DNA of 64,000 nucleotides, taken from the NCBI GenBank assembly GCA_019914995.1, contig CM034137.1, positions 4,925,155-4,989,154 of the forward strand, read 5' to 3'. Of this stretch, positions 1 to 12,729 are shown in pieces. The stretch comes from Acanthochlamys bracteata. Taxonomy: Eukaryota; Streptophyta; Magnoliopsida; Pandanales; Velloziaceae. Each line of letters starts with the position of its first letter. Position 1 is the stretch's first letter. Both the position numbers and the translations under genes were made by a program. Under the pieces are notes generated by a model. The model did no database searches. It had not been told where the DNA came from and was given only the letters and a program-made list of their open reading frames with translations.

Positions 1-866
1 AACTCTGGAAAGCTAACATACATTAGTTGCGGTACGTATGACAGTAGACAGCTAGAAATTATAAGCTATTAAATAGAAAAGTTTCCTCAAGAGTGAGAAG
101 TCTCTTGTGGTTCCTATTTAAGGTGCTTCTGCTTCCGGACAACTCTAGCAAAGAGGTCTCATGTTATTACTTGCCCAATACAGACTATGCTCTAATCTCA
201 TGTCTGAAGGGTCGTCGAGGATATTTCTAAATAAAGTATTATAAAAAAAATTTGGTGAAATTTATTGAAAAGCGAATTTGTTTTTCTATCCTAAAATAAT
301 AAAAATTATACAAATAAAAATTCTATCACGGTATAAATTCCTCCGTACTTTCTAAATTTAAAAAAAAATCTAAAAACTATAAAAAGTCTTTTGAGAAATA
401 AAAAGTTGAAAGGGAATAAAACAAGCACCAAGAAGTACAACTAAACATGCCTTGAATCTCATCGGTTAAGGTAGGATGGTGCTTATACTTGTTTTTTGCA
501 CACCTACAAATTGCAAACTCCATGCATATTATCAATCAAGCAAACAGGAATCGGATACCACTTTTCAGGAGCATAAAGTAAAGCTTCATGGAGAGAAATT
601 GAGCATATATACAGTCACGGCACTAATAAATAACACAGCTTTCTATACTCTATTCTACAATTAACTGATAAACATCAGAGCTTCATGTGAATGTAGCAAA
701 CAAGATGAAATAATAGACAAAACAGGACGAAATAATAGAGAGAACAAGACTAGATCAAGAACTCAATAACTTCTTGATGCCAAACAATTTGCAACTGATG
801 CACTTATAGACCTTGGAGCCATTTGAAGCAACAAAAGTCCTTACATTATTGAGTACCATAGATAAC
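1..866. other. Unresolved AT-rich DNA left of the first retroelement
   Basis: No gene is supported here. A 62-codon frame at 476-664 has no recognisable motif, ordinary AT-rich codon content and no splice or promoter context, so I treat it as chance. The right edge is set by the start of an LTR at 867. Confidence 0.5.
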
Positions 867-2060
867 TGATAATGTGTAATAATACATATTTATTATATCT
901 TATTATTATAGTAAATATTAAATTTTTATTAAATTCTATTCATAATATGAATTAATATATTTTATTTTATTTTTGTGAAGCATAGGTGTATAAAGATATA
1001 AATTGCTGAAGGAATGAAATAAAAGAACTAATCATGGGAGAAAATATCAAACGGTGGTCCTCATTGATGCATTTGACTAATCAAATCTAAATCAAAGATT
1101 TAGCATCAAATCTAATCCTAAGATTCTGAAGATATTTTTTTCTAATTTTGTGGGAGAAAGTTCAACTATAAAAAAAGATGAACGGAGGGCCAAGAAGAGC
1201 CAACAAAGAGCGAACGAAGAGCCAACAAAGAGCCGATGGGAAATCTAGAGAGAGCCGAACGGGAGACAGAAGGAAGATCATATTAGAGACGAAAAATTAT
1301 TCAGAGTTGCTTTCTTTTCTTTTCTTCATGTTTTATTTTCAATACAATATTATTGTGTGTATTAATATGAGTGGCTAAATTTTCTAAACTGAAGTTAGAA
1401 TGAAACCCTAATAAATTTAATTTACTTCTTGATTATTATGTGATGTACGGATTGTTGATCTTATTTGAGTTGTTAATGCTTGTTTGAAGATGTTTAGATG
1501 TTAAACTTGCATGCATAATTAGCATTGAGTTTGATATCTAAATTATTATATTAATTGTGTTTGCAAGAACCAATTGGAGCATAATTTATGAATTACAGAA
1601 TTAATAATTATAGTTAATATTTACTGGACCAAAGTGAATGTAATTACATGTTTTATGATTTCGTAGAACCTAATGCATTATTAGTAATTTCTAAATAAGG
1701 AGTTAGAATATTACTAGCGATATGTGATTTTACACCGGACCAAAGTTAAAGTCATAATTAGAAATCGTATCTAAGAACTAGATCAATGTGTTAGGTACAA
1801 AGTCTTCACAATCATCATAATCTATTATCATATTTATTTAAAAATTAAATTAGAGGCATTAGTGGTGGATTCTAAAACTCTAGTTGTTTGAATACCTATT
1901 TTCTCGATCCACGTGTTATTTTTCGTTCTTAGCTCTCGTACATTTTTTATTAGCTTTCACAAACACAACTTTTGTTAGTTAAAAATTTGAATTAGAGTTA
2001 ACAACAATCTCTGTGTAACAAACTCGTTAGTTGCTATACGGTAGACGACAACCGTGCACT
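867..2060 (+). repeat. 5' LTR (and possibly leader) of the Athila/Tat element
   Basis: The left edge starts TGATAATGTG and is secure because the same sequence starts the right copy at 8683. Only 867-1300 can be checked against the right LTR, which ends there. The stretch 1300-2060 is AT-rich and non-coding. It ends in a CCGTGCACTTGCGG motif that I recall from sequence just before gag in this lineage, so the true LTR end and primer site lie somewhere in it. I could not identify a clear tRNA primer-binding site. Confidence 0.65.
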
Positions 2061-2208
2061 TGCGGGATAGATTAGGATAGAATCACTGGGATTGTTTTAT
2101 TTGACTTTGATTCAATCTAGCTTCATTTAGATTCATTGATATTTTGAATTTGTTTTGCATTTAACTTAGAGCATATTAGTTTGTTTTCAATTATAGTTAC
2201 ATTATTAC

Positions 2209-3664
2209 ATGATCACTCGCTCTCATAGTCAATCTTCACTTGAATTTAATCCTGAGCTTGAGAGAGAGATTAGGAGAATTAGACTAGAATTGAAAAGATG
2301 GCTGTTGCACCAAATGAAACAATGGGAGATCTTGACATTCCTACAATTTTTGTATCTGCATCTAATATAGTTCTTCCTGATGCTGCTAGAAACTATGAGT
2401 TAAAAACTACTCATTTTAATATGATGCCTTCTTTTCATGGTTTGAACAATGATGATTATTTAGCTCATATTCGAAAAATTTTCAATATAGTTTCTAACAT
2501 GTCTTTGACAGATGGGGTTACTGAGGAACACCTTCAAATGAAAATCTTTCCCTACACTTAAAAGATAGAGCAAAGGTATGGTTACAATCACTTAGATCTG
2601 GTTCACTTACCACTTGGATTGAAATTCAAAACAGGTTTTTAGAGAAATTTTTTTCAACTCAGAAAACTGATACATTAAAAGATAAAATCATGCAATTCAC
2701 TCAACAATCTGATGAGTCATTTTCTGAGGCATTGGAACGATTTAATAACTTGTTAATTCAATGTTCTCACCATAGTTTACCTATTTTGGTTTTGATGCGT
2801 ATATTTTATAAGGCACTAACCGTTTCTAGCAAGGCTGCAGTGAATAATTATGTAGGTGGATATATTCGGAATAAAACATCAGCTGAATGTCAAACGCTAT
2901 TCGAAAATCTGACTCCTGAGACGCAACATATAGATACACGAGGAAGACGAGCTGAAATTTATGAGGTGAATGGTAATAACGATTATGCTTCTAAACCGCA
3001 GGTGAATGCTATTAATAATAAATTAGATGTTTTGCTAGCTATGAATGGAAAACTCTCAACACAAGAGGTATGTGGCATTTGTGATTTATCTGGTCATTCT
3101 ACTGTATAAGAACAAACAAATATGGTAAGTATCTATAATCGACATCCTAAATATGATCCATATTCAAACACATATAATCATGGATGGAGGAATCACCCGA
3201 ATTTTTCGTGGAGCAATCAACAACACCAACCTCCACCTCAACCAAAGCCATTGACTTTATTGGAGGATTTGGTAAAACAGTTAGCAACTGGTCAACAAAA
3301 ACTTAAAGCTCAGGTAGGTCAAATTGCTCAACCTTTGAGTCAAAGAGAACCTGGTAAGTTTCCTAGTCAACCTAACATCAATCCACGAAATAATGAACAA
3401 GCAAAAGCCATTCAATTAAGATTAGATAAGCTTATTAATAATGACGATAAAGTTGATGTTTTTGATGAAAGTGTAGTTATAGGTGATGAAAAACAAGAGC
3501 TGGACAGATTTGGATTAAGAAAAAAAATGTCGGAGTCATCACCAACTAAGAATGATCAACACTATGGAAAGAAATCTGATCATCATCCTTCCGGACTGCA
3601 CAAGGCTGTTGATCGTTATACGCCTCCTATCCCATTTTCGGGCCGCCTAAAGCAAAATAAATAG
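2209..3664 (+). pseudogene. Fossil gag region of the Athila/Tat element
   Basis: The region starts at the ATG at 2209 with an MITRSHSQ-type N-terminus, typical of Athila/Tat gag. It then has the retrotransposon gag core (FHGLNNDDYLAHI, later a WIEIQNRFLEKFF-type helix) and a Pro/Gln-rich C-terminal stretch followed by a coiled part (LEDLVKQLATGQQKLKAQVG). Gag forms the particle that packages element RNA. The region is not a continuous frame and is treated as a fossil. Confidence 0.8.
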
Positions 3665-3779
3665 GATAAGCAATTTCAAGATATTTATGATATGTTAAGT
3701 AAAGTGCATATTAACCTTCCTTTGCTTGATGTGATTGAACAGATTCCAGCATACGAAAAATTCATTAAAATTTAAAGGC

Positions 3780-4230
3780 TCACAAAGTCAAATTTGCACC
3801 AAACAAAGGAGCCAGGTTGAACAAGAATATAAGTGCAGTGTTGAAAAGTGAGCTTCCACCTAAGCTTGATGATTCAGATAGTTTTGATATTTCTATCACT
3901 ATTGGTGCCAAGAGACTTGGACGTGCTATGTTGGACCTAGGGGCAAGCATCAACTTGATGCCATTTTCTATCTACAAAGAGTTGGGTTTAGAAGGTTTAA
4001 AAAGACTACTGCACGTTTCGAGCTTGCTGACCGTTCCATACGGCATTTCACAAGTACTATAGATGATGTTTAGTTCAAGTTGACAAATTCATTCTTCTTG
4101 CAGATTTCATTGTTATAGACATGAAGGAAAACTTGAGAAGTGATCGTGAGATTTCTATTCTTCTTGGTCGTCCGTTTATGACTACTGCAGACACGTGTAT
4201 CAATGTGAAGAAAGACACCCTCACAATGAC
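3780..4230 (+). pseudogene. Fossil aspartic protease region, Athila/Tat
   Basis: The protease core reads MLDLGASINLMP, the DLGAS form of the active-site motif used in this lineage, preceded by ELPPKLDDSDSFDISITIG. A later ILLGRPFM segment is the usual flap/second-motif region. The enzyme would cleave the element polyprotein. It lies between gag and reverse transcriptase as expected. Confidence 0.8.
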
Positions 4231-4489
4231 AGTAATTAGTGAAACCATTAAATTTAAAGTGTTTGATGCTTTAAAACATCCTTCTATTTCTTCAGATTCT
4301 TACTTTTCTTTTGATTTATTATATCCACTAATTGATTATGTTGTTTTGCAGGAAAAATGTAAAGATAATTTGGAAACAGCGGTAACTTTAGATGTGAAAA
4401 ATAGTGATAATTCTAATGATATATTTGCTACCCTAAAAGTGTTAAAACCAATTCAACCTAGTTATAGAGTCTCATTTGAACCTTTAGAG

Positions 4490-5990
4490 ATGAATAAAAT
4501 AAGGATAGAGCCATCTACTGTAGTCCCTCATAAGTTAGAACTCAAACCATTGCCTGAACATCTAAAATATGCATTCTTAGATGATAATGAAACCATCCCA
4601 GTCATCATATCTTCAGATCTTACAGTTAGAGAAGAGAGTCTCATTAATATCCCAAAAGAGCATAGGACAGCAATAGGTTGGACAATAGCTGACATAAAAG
4701 GTATTAGTCGTGTGATATGTATGCATAAAATTTTAATGGATGATGATGCCAAACCTACTCGTGAAAGCCAAAGGAGCTTAAATCCTAATATGAAAGAGAT
4801 TGTTAGAGCTGAAATTTTAAAACTGTTTGATGTAGGAGTAATCTATCCAATCTCTGATAGTATATGATTAGTCCTGTGCAAGTGGTATCTAAAAAATCTG
4901 GGGTAACAGTAGTTAAAAATGAGAATAATGAATTGATCCTTATAAGAACAATTACTGGATGGCATGTTTGTATTGATTATAAGAAGTTAAATTCTGCAAT
5001 AAGAAAAGATCATTTTCATTTACCTTTCATTGATCAAATGTTTGAACGTTTAGTTGTACACTCACATTATTGTTCTCTTGATGGTTTATCAGGTTATAAT
5101 CAAATTCTAATTGCTCCGAAAAATTAAGAGAATACAACTTTGACTTGTCCATTTGGTACTTTTGCCTATAGGAGGATGCCTTTTGGTTTGTGTAATGCTC
5201 CAGCAACATTTCAAAGATGCATGATGGCTATATTTTCTAATATGGTAGAGAGAATCATCGAGGTATTTATAGATGATTTTTCGATTTTTGGATCTTCTTT
5301 GATGGATGCCTTGATAATTTGAGATTGGTTTTGTTTAGATGCGAAAAAACAAACTTGGTTTTTGAATTGGAAAAAATTTCATTATATGGTTAAATAAAGA
5401 ATTGTTTTAGACATATGATTTCTAGTAATTGAATTGAGGTGGATAGAGCAAAAATTGAAATTATAAAAAATCTACCTCCCCCTACTTCAGTAAAAGGCAT
5501 TAGAAGTTTCTTACGCAATGTTGGCTTTTATAGAAGATTCATTAAGGATTTTTCTAAAATAACTAAGCCTCTATGTAATTTATTGGCTAAGGATGCTGTG
5601 TTTGATTTTGATAAAAATTGTTTGGATGCATTCAACAATTTAAAACATATCTTAACTACTGTTCCCATAATCACTGCTCCCGACTAGAATTTACCATTTG
5701 AATTGATGTGTGATGTTTTAGATTATGCTATTGGTGCAGTGCTTGATCAACGAATTGATAAACTGCCACATGTTATATATTATGCTAGCAAGACTTTGAA
5801 TGATGCACAATTTAATTATTCAACAACAGAAAAAGAGTTGCTTGCTGTGCTGTTTGCTTTAGAAAAATTTCGTCCATATACTTTTGGTTCTAAGATTATT
5901 ATATTTACTGACCATGCTCCTCTTAAGTATTTGTTGACTAAAAAAGATGCTAAGCGTAGGTTGATTCGATGAATCTTATTGCTACAAGAG
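4490..5990 (+). pseudogene. Fossil reverse transcriptase and RNase H region, Athila/Tat
   Basis: Successive reverse-transcriptase blocks are visible: the connection peptide ending LNPNMKEIVRAEILKL, then VCIDYKKLNSA, then DGLSGYNQI, then FGTFAYRRMPFGLCNAP, and the catalytic FIDDFSIFG (a Y/F-x-DD motif). After the connection domain (VKGIRSFLRNVGFYRRFI) comes RNase H, with the ASKTLN, TTEKELLAV and FTDHAPLKYL blocks. The block order and wording place it in Ty3/gypsy. It is broken in several places. Confidence 0.85.
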
Positions 5991-7410
5991 TTTGCTTGGA
6001 GATTAAAAATAAGAAAGGAAGCGAGAATGTGGTAGCAGACAATTTTTCTCGTATCGTGATTGAAGATCAAAGAGAAGGAGACGACATGCCTCTAAATGAT
6101 TCTTTTCTAAATGAACAACTTCTTTCCATTACTTGTAAAGAACCTTGGTATGCTGATTTAGTGAATTATCTTGCTAGTAGTGTAATGAGAAATAATTTGT
6201 CTTTTCAGGAAAAGAAAAGATTTCTGTCTATAGTGAAGCACTATTATTGGAATGATCCCTATTTGTTTAAGCACTGTCTGGACCAAATCATTAGAAGATG
6301 CGTTCCTGAGGATGAACAAGAAAGCATTCTAAGGCATATCCATAAGTTAGCATGTAGAGGTCATTTTGATGCTAAGAAAACAGCCCATAAAGTTCTTCAA
6401 TCAGGTTTCTTTTGGCCCACTTTATTTAAAGATACATTTAACTTTTGTTCTAAGTGTGATAGATGCCAAATAATAGAAAATATCAGCAGGAGGAACATAA
6501 TGTCTTTGACTAATATTTTAGTTGTAAAACTCTTTGATGTTTAGGGTATAGACTTCATGGGTCCATTTCTTTCCTCCTTTAGGTATTCTTATATTCTTGT
6601 TGCTATTGATTATGCATCTAAATGGGTAGAGCTCAAGTTACAAAAACTAATGATCATAAGATTGTCCTCAAAATTTTGAAGAGTATGATTTTCACTAGAT
6701 TTGGAACACCTAGAGCAATCATTAATGATGGTGGTAAATATTTTTGTAATAAATCTTTTGATGCTTTGTTAAGAAAATATGGCATAACTCATAAGGTAAC
6801 CACTCCATATCACCCTCAAACCTCAGGACAAGTAGAAATTAGTAGAGAATTTAAGAATATTTTGGAGAAAACTGTGAACACCACAAGAAAAGATTAGGCA
6901 ATAAAACTTATTGATACTTTATAGGCTTACAGGACAGCATATAAATACCTATAGGGATGAGTTCATATCGTATTGTATTTGAAAAAGCATATCATTTACC
7001 TAAGAAACTTGAACATAATGAATATTGGGCTATAAAGAATCTAATTTTTTACATGAAAGATGCAGGGAATGAAATAAAGTTGCAACTCAATGAATTGGAA
7101 GAAATTCGTAACTTATGAGAATGCAAAGATTTATAAGGAACGCACAAAACCCTATCATGACAAGTCAATTCAGCGAAAAGAGTTTACTCCAGGTATGAAA
7201 GTTTTATTGTTTAACTCATGGTTGAAACTCTTTTCAGGAAAGCTGAAGTCAAAATGGCATGGACCATATGAGATAGTTGAAATCTTTCCACATGGAGCTA
7301 TAGAAATTAAAGATCTCAAATTTAGAGCACAATTTAAGGTCAATGGGCATCGCTTGAAGCCATACTTGGAGGCCATCCTCGCAATCCAAACTGAACCAAC
7401 CCTTTAACTT
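5990..7410 (+). pseudogene. Fossil integrase region, Athila/Tat
   Basis: The N-terminal zinc-binding part shows paired His (HIHKLACRGHFDAKK) and paired Cys (CSKCDRCQ), the HHCC finger of retroviral-type integrases. The core carries [13 protein letters not shown] and [10 protein letters not shown]. The C-terminal part ([20 protein letters not shown], then [12 protein letters not shown]) is the usual Ty3/gypsy integrase tail. No chromodomain is visible, which agrees with Athila/Tat rather than a chromovirus. Confidence 0.83.
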
Positions 7411-8682
7411 CGCGATCCTATTTGACAAACTCTTCGTTTGACTGAAGACGTTAAATTTAGCGCTTTTTGGAAGGCAACCCAAGGCCTTTCTCTCTAGTAG
7501 CATTTGAATTTTGTAGGATTTTGTTTTCGTTTTGATTGATATATTTATTATATTTGAAGGATTCAGGAAGGAAAAAAAAGAATCACTATGATGCAAAGAT
7601 TTATTGGTGTGATGCAGTTGATGGAGAAATTAATCAAAGATTCAAGCCATGTAAAAATCAGGGGAGCTTTTCTACACCTCAATTTTGATATCCCTTTGCT
7701 TTATATATTGTTCATTTTTATCTTTCACCATCGAGTACAATGTCGAATTTAAACTTGGGGGAGATAGAAAATTATGCATAAACATTAATTGATAGTCTAT
7801 CATCCATTTTTCAATAATAAATTTGAACTCTCTTTCTAGTATTCCTTTTGAAACTAGAATCCTTATTGAGTTTATTCGTATAATATTCTTATTAACTATG
7901 CCTACTTTCTTCTTGATATAGTACTGTATATAATTGAGTTAATAAAATTTTGTCATTCTAGACAATGCAATTGAATACATTTTATAGAGGTTTTTGATTT
8001 CATAGTCTATAACGAGTGATGACATCTATCACCATACAATACGAGGCTTAGAGTTGATGTTAGTATTTTTGTGTTGTCTTGTTTTGTTTTCAATTCGTAG
8101 GGATAGTTGAGATACAGAGTTATAAAGAGTCTTTAAAAAGCACAATAGTAAAGAAAGAGCATTTATATATAAAAAAAAAAAAGCTCGAGTATACATTGTA
8201 AACTGCAATGGTAAAAAAAGAGCAATTAAATAAATAAAAGAGTTGCAAAATTAGGCGAGTATACCTTGTTCTTCTTGAAGTTAAATGTGCTCTTAGCTAC
8301 TTTGTATTTTGACGACTCCCTAAGTTTGACTTCAGTCATTACAATACTTAAAATAACTTGATGAATTTCTAAAAATTGTATGTGCAGTGGGGAGATGATT
8401 TCTTAACATACTTAAGGACATTGAATTCTAAACTTCCTTCTAGTATGTTGCATATGTTTTTGAATGCGAGGTTGATTTGATTTGATTACTATATAGTGCA
8501 ATTAAGGGAGTTTGTAAGTAGTGTTAATTTGTTTATTATGCTTACATTATTCTTTAAAGATTTTGGTTGATCAAGCTACACGAAGAAATTGAAAATTATG
8601 AGAATAAGTTGTGAAATATGATATATATAATTTTCTTATCATTTTGCTCGAGGACTAGCAAAAAATTAAGTTTGGAGGTATT
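7411..8682 (+). other. Long non-coding 3' region of the Athila/Tat element
   Basis: No reading frame is supported. It contains a purine-rich AAACTTGGGGGAGATAG stretch at about 7750 and a second one directly before the right LTR at 8683. The region is a useful family marker, because its reverse complement can be followed piece by piece in the fragment at about 26540-29940. Confidence 0.7.
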
Positions 8683-9081
8683 TGATAATGTGTAATGATA
8701 CATATTTATTATATCTTATTGTTATAGTAAATATTAGATTTTAATTAAATTGTATTCATAATATGAATTATTTTATTTTATTTTATTTTTGTGAAGCATA
8801 GGTGAATAAAGATACAAATTGCTGAAGGAATGAAATAAAAAAGCTAATCATGAGAGGAAATATCAAGCGGCGGTCCTCATTGATGCATTTGACTAATCAA
8901 ATCTAGCATCAAATCTAATCCGAAGATTCTGAAGATATCTTTTCCTAATTTTGTGGGAGGAAGTTTAACTATAAAAGGGGTGAAGAGAGGGCCAAGAAGA
9001 GCCAACAAAGAGCCAACGAAAAATCTAGAGAGAGCCAAACATGATGAGACAGAATGAAGATTATATTAGAGACGAAAAATT
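8683..9081 (+). repeat. 3' LTR of the Athila/Tat element, ending early
   Basis: It matches 867-1300 from its first base. The match stops abruptly at 9081, and what follows belongs to LTR A on the opposite strand. The rest of the LTR is not found on the far side of LTR A, so the end was lost rather than merely interrupted. Confidence 0.8.
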
Positions 9082-10970
9082 GCGATTTACTAAAATAATT
9101 ATTAAATAAACATAAGTAGTTAAAATACAACATATTAAATACTAACAAATACATAGATAAACATATTATAAATATTTTAATGAATAATAATTAATGAATA
9201 TCATATTGAAAGCCAATCAAATAAGTCGATCAAGGACTTATAATAAACATTCAATGCCAAACAGCAATTCATAGAATCGCACCAGTCAAGGAGTTAGGAT
9301 AGATACCAAGGACCGTAGTATTATCGCCTCCACGCCCATAGACCCACCTAATCTACAGATGAAAGAGAGAGGAGAGGAGAGAGACGAAATCTTGAACTCA
9401 GCCCCTGATTATCGCCTGCCTCAATGTAGCGCGAACTTCCAAACATTTCAAAATCCACAAATACTTCAATAAATATCAATTAGATAAAACTCAAATTATT
9501 CTTCAAACATAATATATTAGCTTACCAAATGAAAGCATAATAATATCACATGAATCGTTCTCAAATCATATAAAAAGTCCATAAAATCATCGTCATAAAT
9601 CATTTAACTCTTTAAGTAAGACATAATAATACTCATCCAATCGTTCATAACCATATATATATAACTCATCTTTCAAATTCACATTAATACTCATTATCAA
9701 CGTATTGTAAATTCAACTTAATATTTATACTATCATAAATACTTATCAAATCAAGAAAACATATATCACATGCAATTATGCATTATGAAGGGTATAATCG
9801 TAAAATGCAAGAGATTGACAAGGTATGCCTGAGGATCAAAGCAAATGTTACCTGTGCCGAAGGCCTAGCGTTAATCTAGGAAGAAAAAGGTGGCACGGTA
9901 ACCCTCACCTTAAATCATTCGTTATTGCTTAAGCCGCTACAATTTCCTCCATACACTATGTTCCTCTTTTCAATTCTAACAATTATGTGCAAACGATACT
10001 AATATCCATAAATCAACATTATCAACACTAAGCATTTACAAGGCTATAGCTCCACAATAAAATTAATGCATACACTTGAATTTAACTTTCTTCATAATTA
10101 CAATCCATGTCTTCTTGAAAGTAATACTTGTTGGATAAAAGCTTACCTAGCTAGATGACGTATCAGCTAGGCTCTTAATTAGCTCCAATATAGACGTTGA
10201 ATCTTTTTGCGCTTCAAATCAAGAAAATACCTATCGCAAAGGAAAAGAATTTGCAAATAGTTCAATTACAAGTCTTAGCGACGAGATTTAGATATTTCAT
10301 CTCGGCTAAACAGTGGAGCTCCCATGTTCACCGAATTCCGACAATTAGGATTTTCAACCGAATTTAAATTTGCCTCAAGCAAGCAATTGCAACGGCTTAT
10401 AAAGTTTACCGCTGTAGCAAAATGATAATGTCGGCGACGACGATCCTTCGCAGCCAATGGCCGAGATGAGCGTTGTTTCGGAGAGCTACGACGACGATTC
10501 GGTGAGAGAGTGTTGAATTTGTTAGTAGACCAGGCATAAGGAAGGTTGAAGATGGAAATTCCGTCCTCCGGCAACCCAAATCCGGCGATTTGTGGCTTGC
10601 CGGTGAAACCCGCCCCTACGACTCACACTTGTTGCCGCCGCGGTTCGAGTTTTTAGGAAAAGACGAGGGCGAGGGAGAAGATGAAATGAAAGGAGCTTCA
10701 AGTGGGAGAAGAAAATGACGATCGGCGGCGAGCTTGGAGCGGCAGTGAGATCACGTTGCAAAGGCTCAGGAGAAAGGAAGAAAACAAAGAGAAGGTAAGC
10801 ACGTAAGATGAAATAAAATAACTTAGACGTTTTTAGAGTTGTTGAGACATTGTTAATAAGTGTTAAGAGATGGTGGTTGATTGAAGTCCACCGACAGGAC
10901 CAATTACCCAACTAACCCAAAACATTTATGTTGACAAGACTACCCACTTATAGGAAGCGGAGATGTTACA
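9082..10970 (-). repeat. LTR A: long gypsy LTR (Tekay/Del-like?), one end missing
   Basis: Read on the minus strand it starts TGTAACATCTCC at 10970, and the next ~60 bases resemble the start of Tekay/Del chromovirus LTRs. Its segment at about 9828-9915 is the reverse complement of a segment of LTR C at about 55050-55145 (GAGGGTTACCGTGCCACCTT core), and it also shares a diverged stretch with LTR B. No internal coding region adjoins it, so it is a solo or broken LTR. The expected CA end is absent at the 9082 side. Short minus-strand frames at 10275-10911 are low-complexity LTR sequence, not genes. The family name is an inference. Confidence 0.6.
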
Positions 10971-12729
10971 AACCAGACCATGGATAACACTCAAGAAGAG
11001 GGTTGCATCTTCAACACGGTCTTCTGTTTCTTCACCAGAGAAAAAGTTATCCTCATTATTTTCATTTTCATTATTGGCCCTCCAAGTTAGGGTAGGTCTG
11101 TGCTAGTAGTGAGCCCGAGTAAAGATGAGTTAGCTTTTAGAATTACGACAATATTAGTAGGATAGGTGTTTGGGATAGTGCCCATGTGAAATATGGATTA
11201 GCTAACTTAAAGATAGTCAAGCAATTCGCCTTAGGCTGGGCCAAGTTGGGCCCTGACTTGGTAGATTTAACAATGCACGCCCTTGGATAGTCTAATTTTG
11301 GCTGGATACTGGAATGGACAAGTGCTTATATGTAAGAGAAATTATTGAAAATCCAAATGTTTTTATGATCACAAAACTATAGTTTATGCCTTGAAGACAC
11401 AAACATACATTTTATGAGTGAACAACAAGTTACATTGAAGAAATTCAGTGAAAAAAAAAACTTCTGGAAGTAAACTCATCAATTGCGACATTGAGAACAA
11501 CTCAATTAGCAACATTATGAAAGCAATTCTAAGCAGATCGAGACAAATTTTCAGGAGCTAATATCACACAAAAATAGTATGACATGCACGGAACACTTCG
11601 ATCAAATTCATACTTTGATATCGCACTTAAGTCAAACTAGAAAAATCAGTAAACATTAGAAGAAATCTTACTCCTATGTGACAAACTAGTGTCTGAGCCA
11701 TTTTGGAGCATATTGTTCAAGCAATTCGTGATAAATTCAAGTCAAACTCACTTCCAAATAATGAAGTAGAACTCTTCAATCATGAATGAGAATGGTTAAG
11801 CAAAACAATAGCATAAAGAGAAATAGGAGCGATGGTGGCTAGACACGAGCTTTCTTTTGGCAAGAGAATCAATGGTGGTTTTTCTTGCGCCGACGCGCAT
11901 ACAAGCTCGATTGAGTACAAACTGACTGTTGCAAAAATAGAAATGGTTGAGAAAAGGAGGCTAGAGTACGAAACTATGACGATTAGCATCAAGGACAGAA
12001 AATTGGGAAAAGGGATAGCGGGTTAAAGGAGTGGGAGAAGAGCTATGCAAGAGAAATTAGAAGAGTGAGAAATAAAGAAGGCTAAGAGTAAGAGGGGTAT
12101 ACAAATGCTATAATTTCTTTAACTTAGTATGGAACCAATTGTCATTTCCCAGCGCTAAATGAAAAGCTCCTGCACGTGTTTTAATTACTACTCCAAACTT
12201 TACTCCACTTTCATATCAAACTCTATTTTTATCAAAATTTTGCTTCAAACTCTATTTTAAGTGTTTCAATTACCACTCTGAATTCTACTTCCACCGAAGT
12301 ATACTAGTAAGGCTCAAATCACCTAAGAATACCTAAAAATTCTATTCTAATTTATCCCATAAATGCACGATTGTAATCTACCGTATAGAAAAAAATATAT
12401 TTGATCTACAGGAACTGAAGTTAACTATAATTCAAACTAATCTCACAAAATATGCAATAGAATGAAGATTATTTATCAAACTACAAATATGTATGAAAGC
12501 AAAACCAAATAGTAAAATTTTCAGAAAACAAAGATAGCAAAATAACTGAAATTCTAGAATCCACTATGTCCTTTGCTTGAATTCTTAAACAAGTGTCTGA
12601 TTTATTATTTACTATGTGAAGATCTTGTACCCAATAGATTGGTCCAGTTCTTAGGTCAGATTTTAAATTATGATCTAATCTTGGTTCAGTTTATAATCAC
12701 ATATCTCTAATTTATTTTTACTTTGGTAC
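10971..12729. other. Unresolved AT-rich DNA
   Basis: I see no supported gene. The frames at 11780-12026 overlap on both strands and show no domain, splice or promoter context. A stretch near 12190-12310 repeats the phrase 'CAAACTCTATTTT' and may be a small MITE, but I could not find its ends. Confidence 0.4.

Larger units (their letters stand above)
867..9081 (+). mobile_element. Fossil Ty3/gypsy retrotransposon, Athila/Tat group
   Basis: A plus-strand LTR retrotransposon. The first ~430 bases (867-1300) recur at 8683-9081, giving the paired LTRs. Between them lie gag, protease, reverse transcriptase, RNase H and integrase in the Ty3/gypsy order. Wording such as CIDYKKLN, MPFGLCNAPATFQR and DLGASINLMP is typical of the Athila/Tat branch. 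After the integrase there is a ~1.3-kb non-coding 3' region, and I see no env-like frame. Upstream of the right LTR is a purine-rich stretch ending AAGTTTGGAGGTATT, the likely polypurine tract. By eye about nine in ten LTR bases agree, which suggests an age of some millions of years. It is clearly broken, with many interruptions along the coding part and a right LTR that stops early. Confidence 0.88.

Noticed and set aside
10275-10911. Two minus-strand frames of 99 and 129 codons, Pro/Ser/Arg-rich
   Set aside because: They overlap, are low in complexity and lie in the leader part of LTR A. The matching part of LTR C has similar composition but unrelated frames.
11780-12026. Overlapping frames on both strands near 11.9 kb
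   Set aside because: Neither has a domain, promoter or splice context, and opposite-strand frames of equal length suggest chance.
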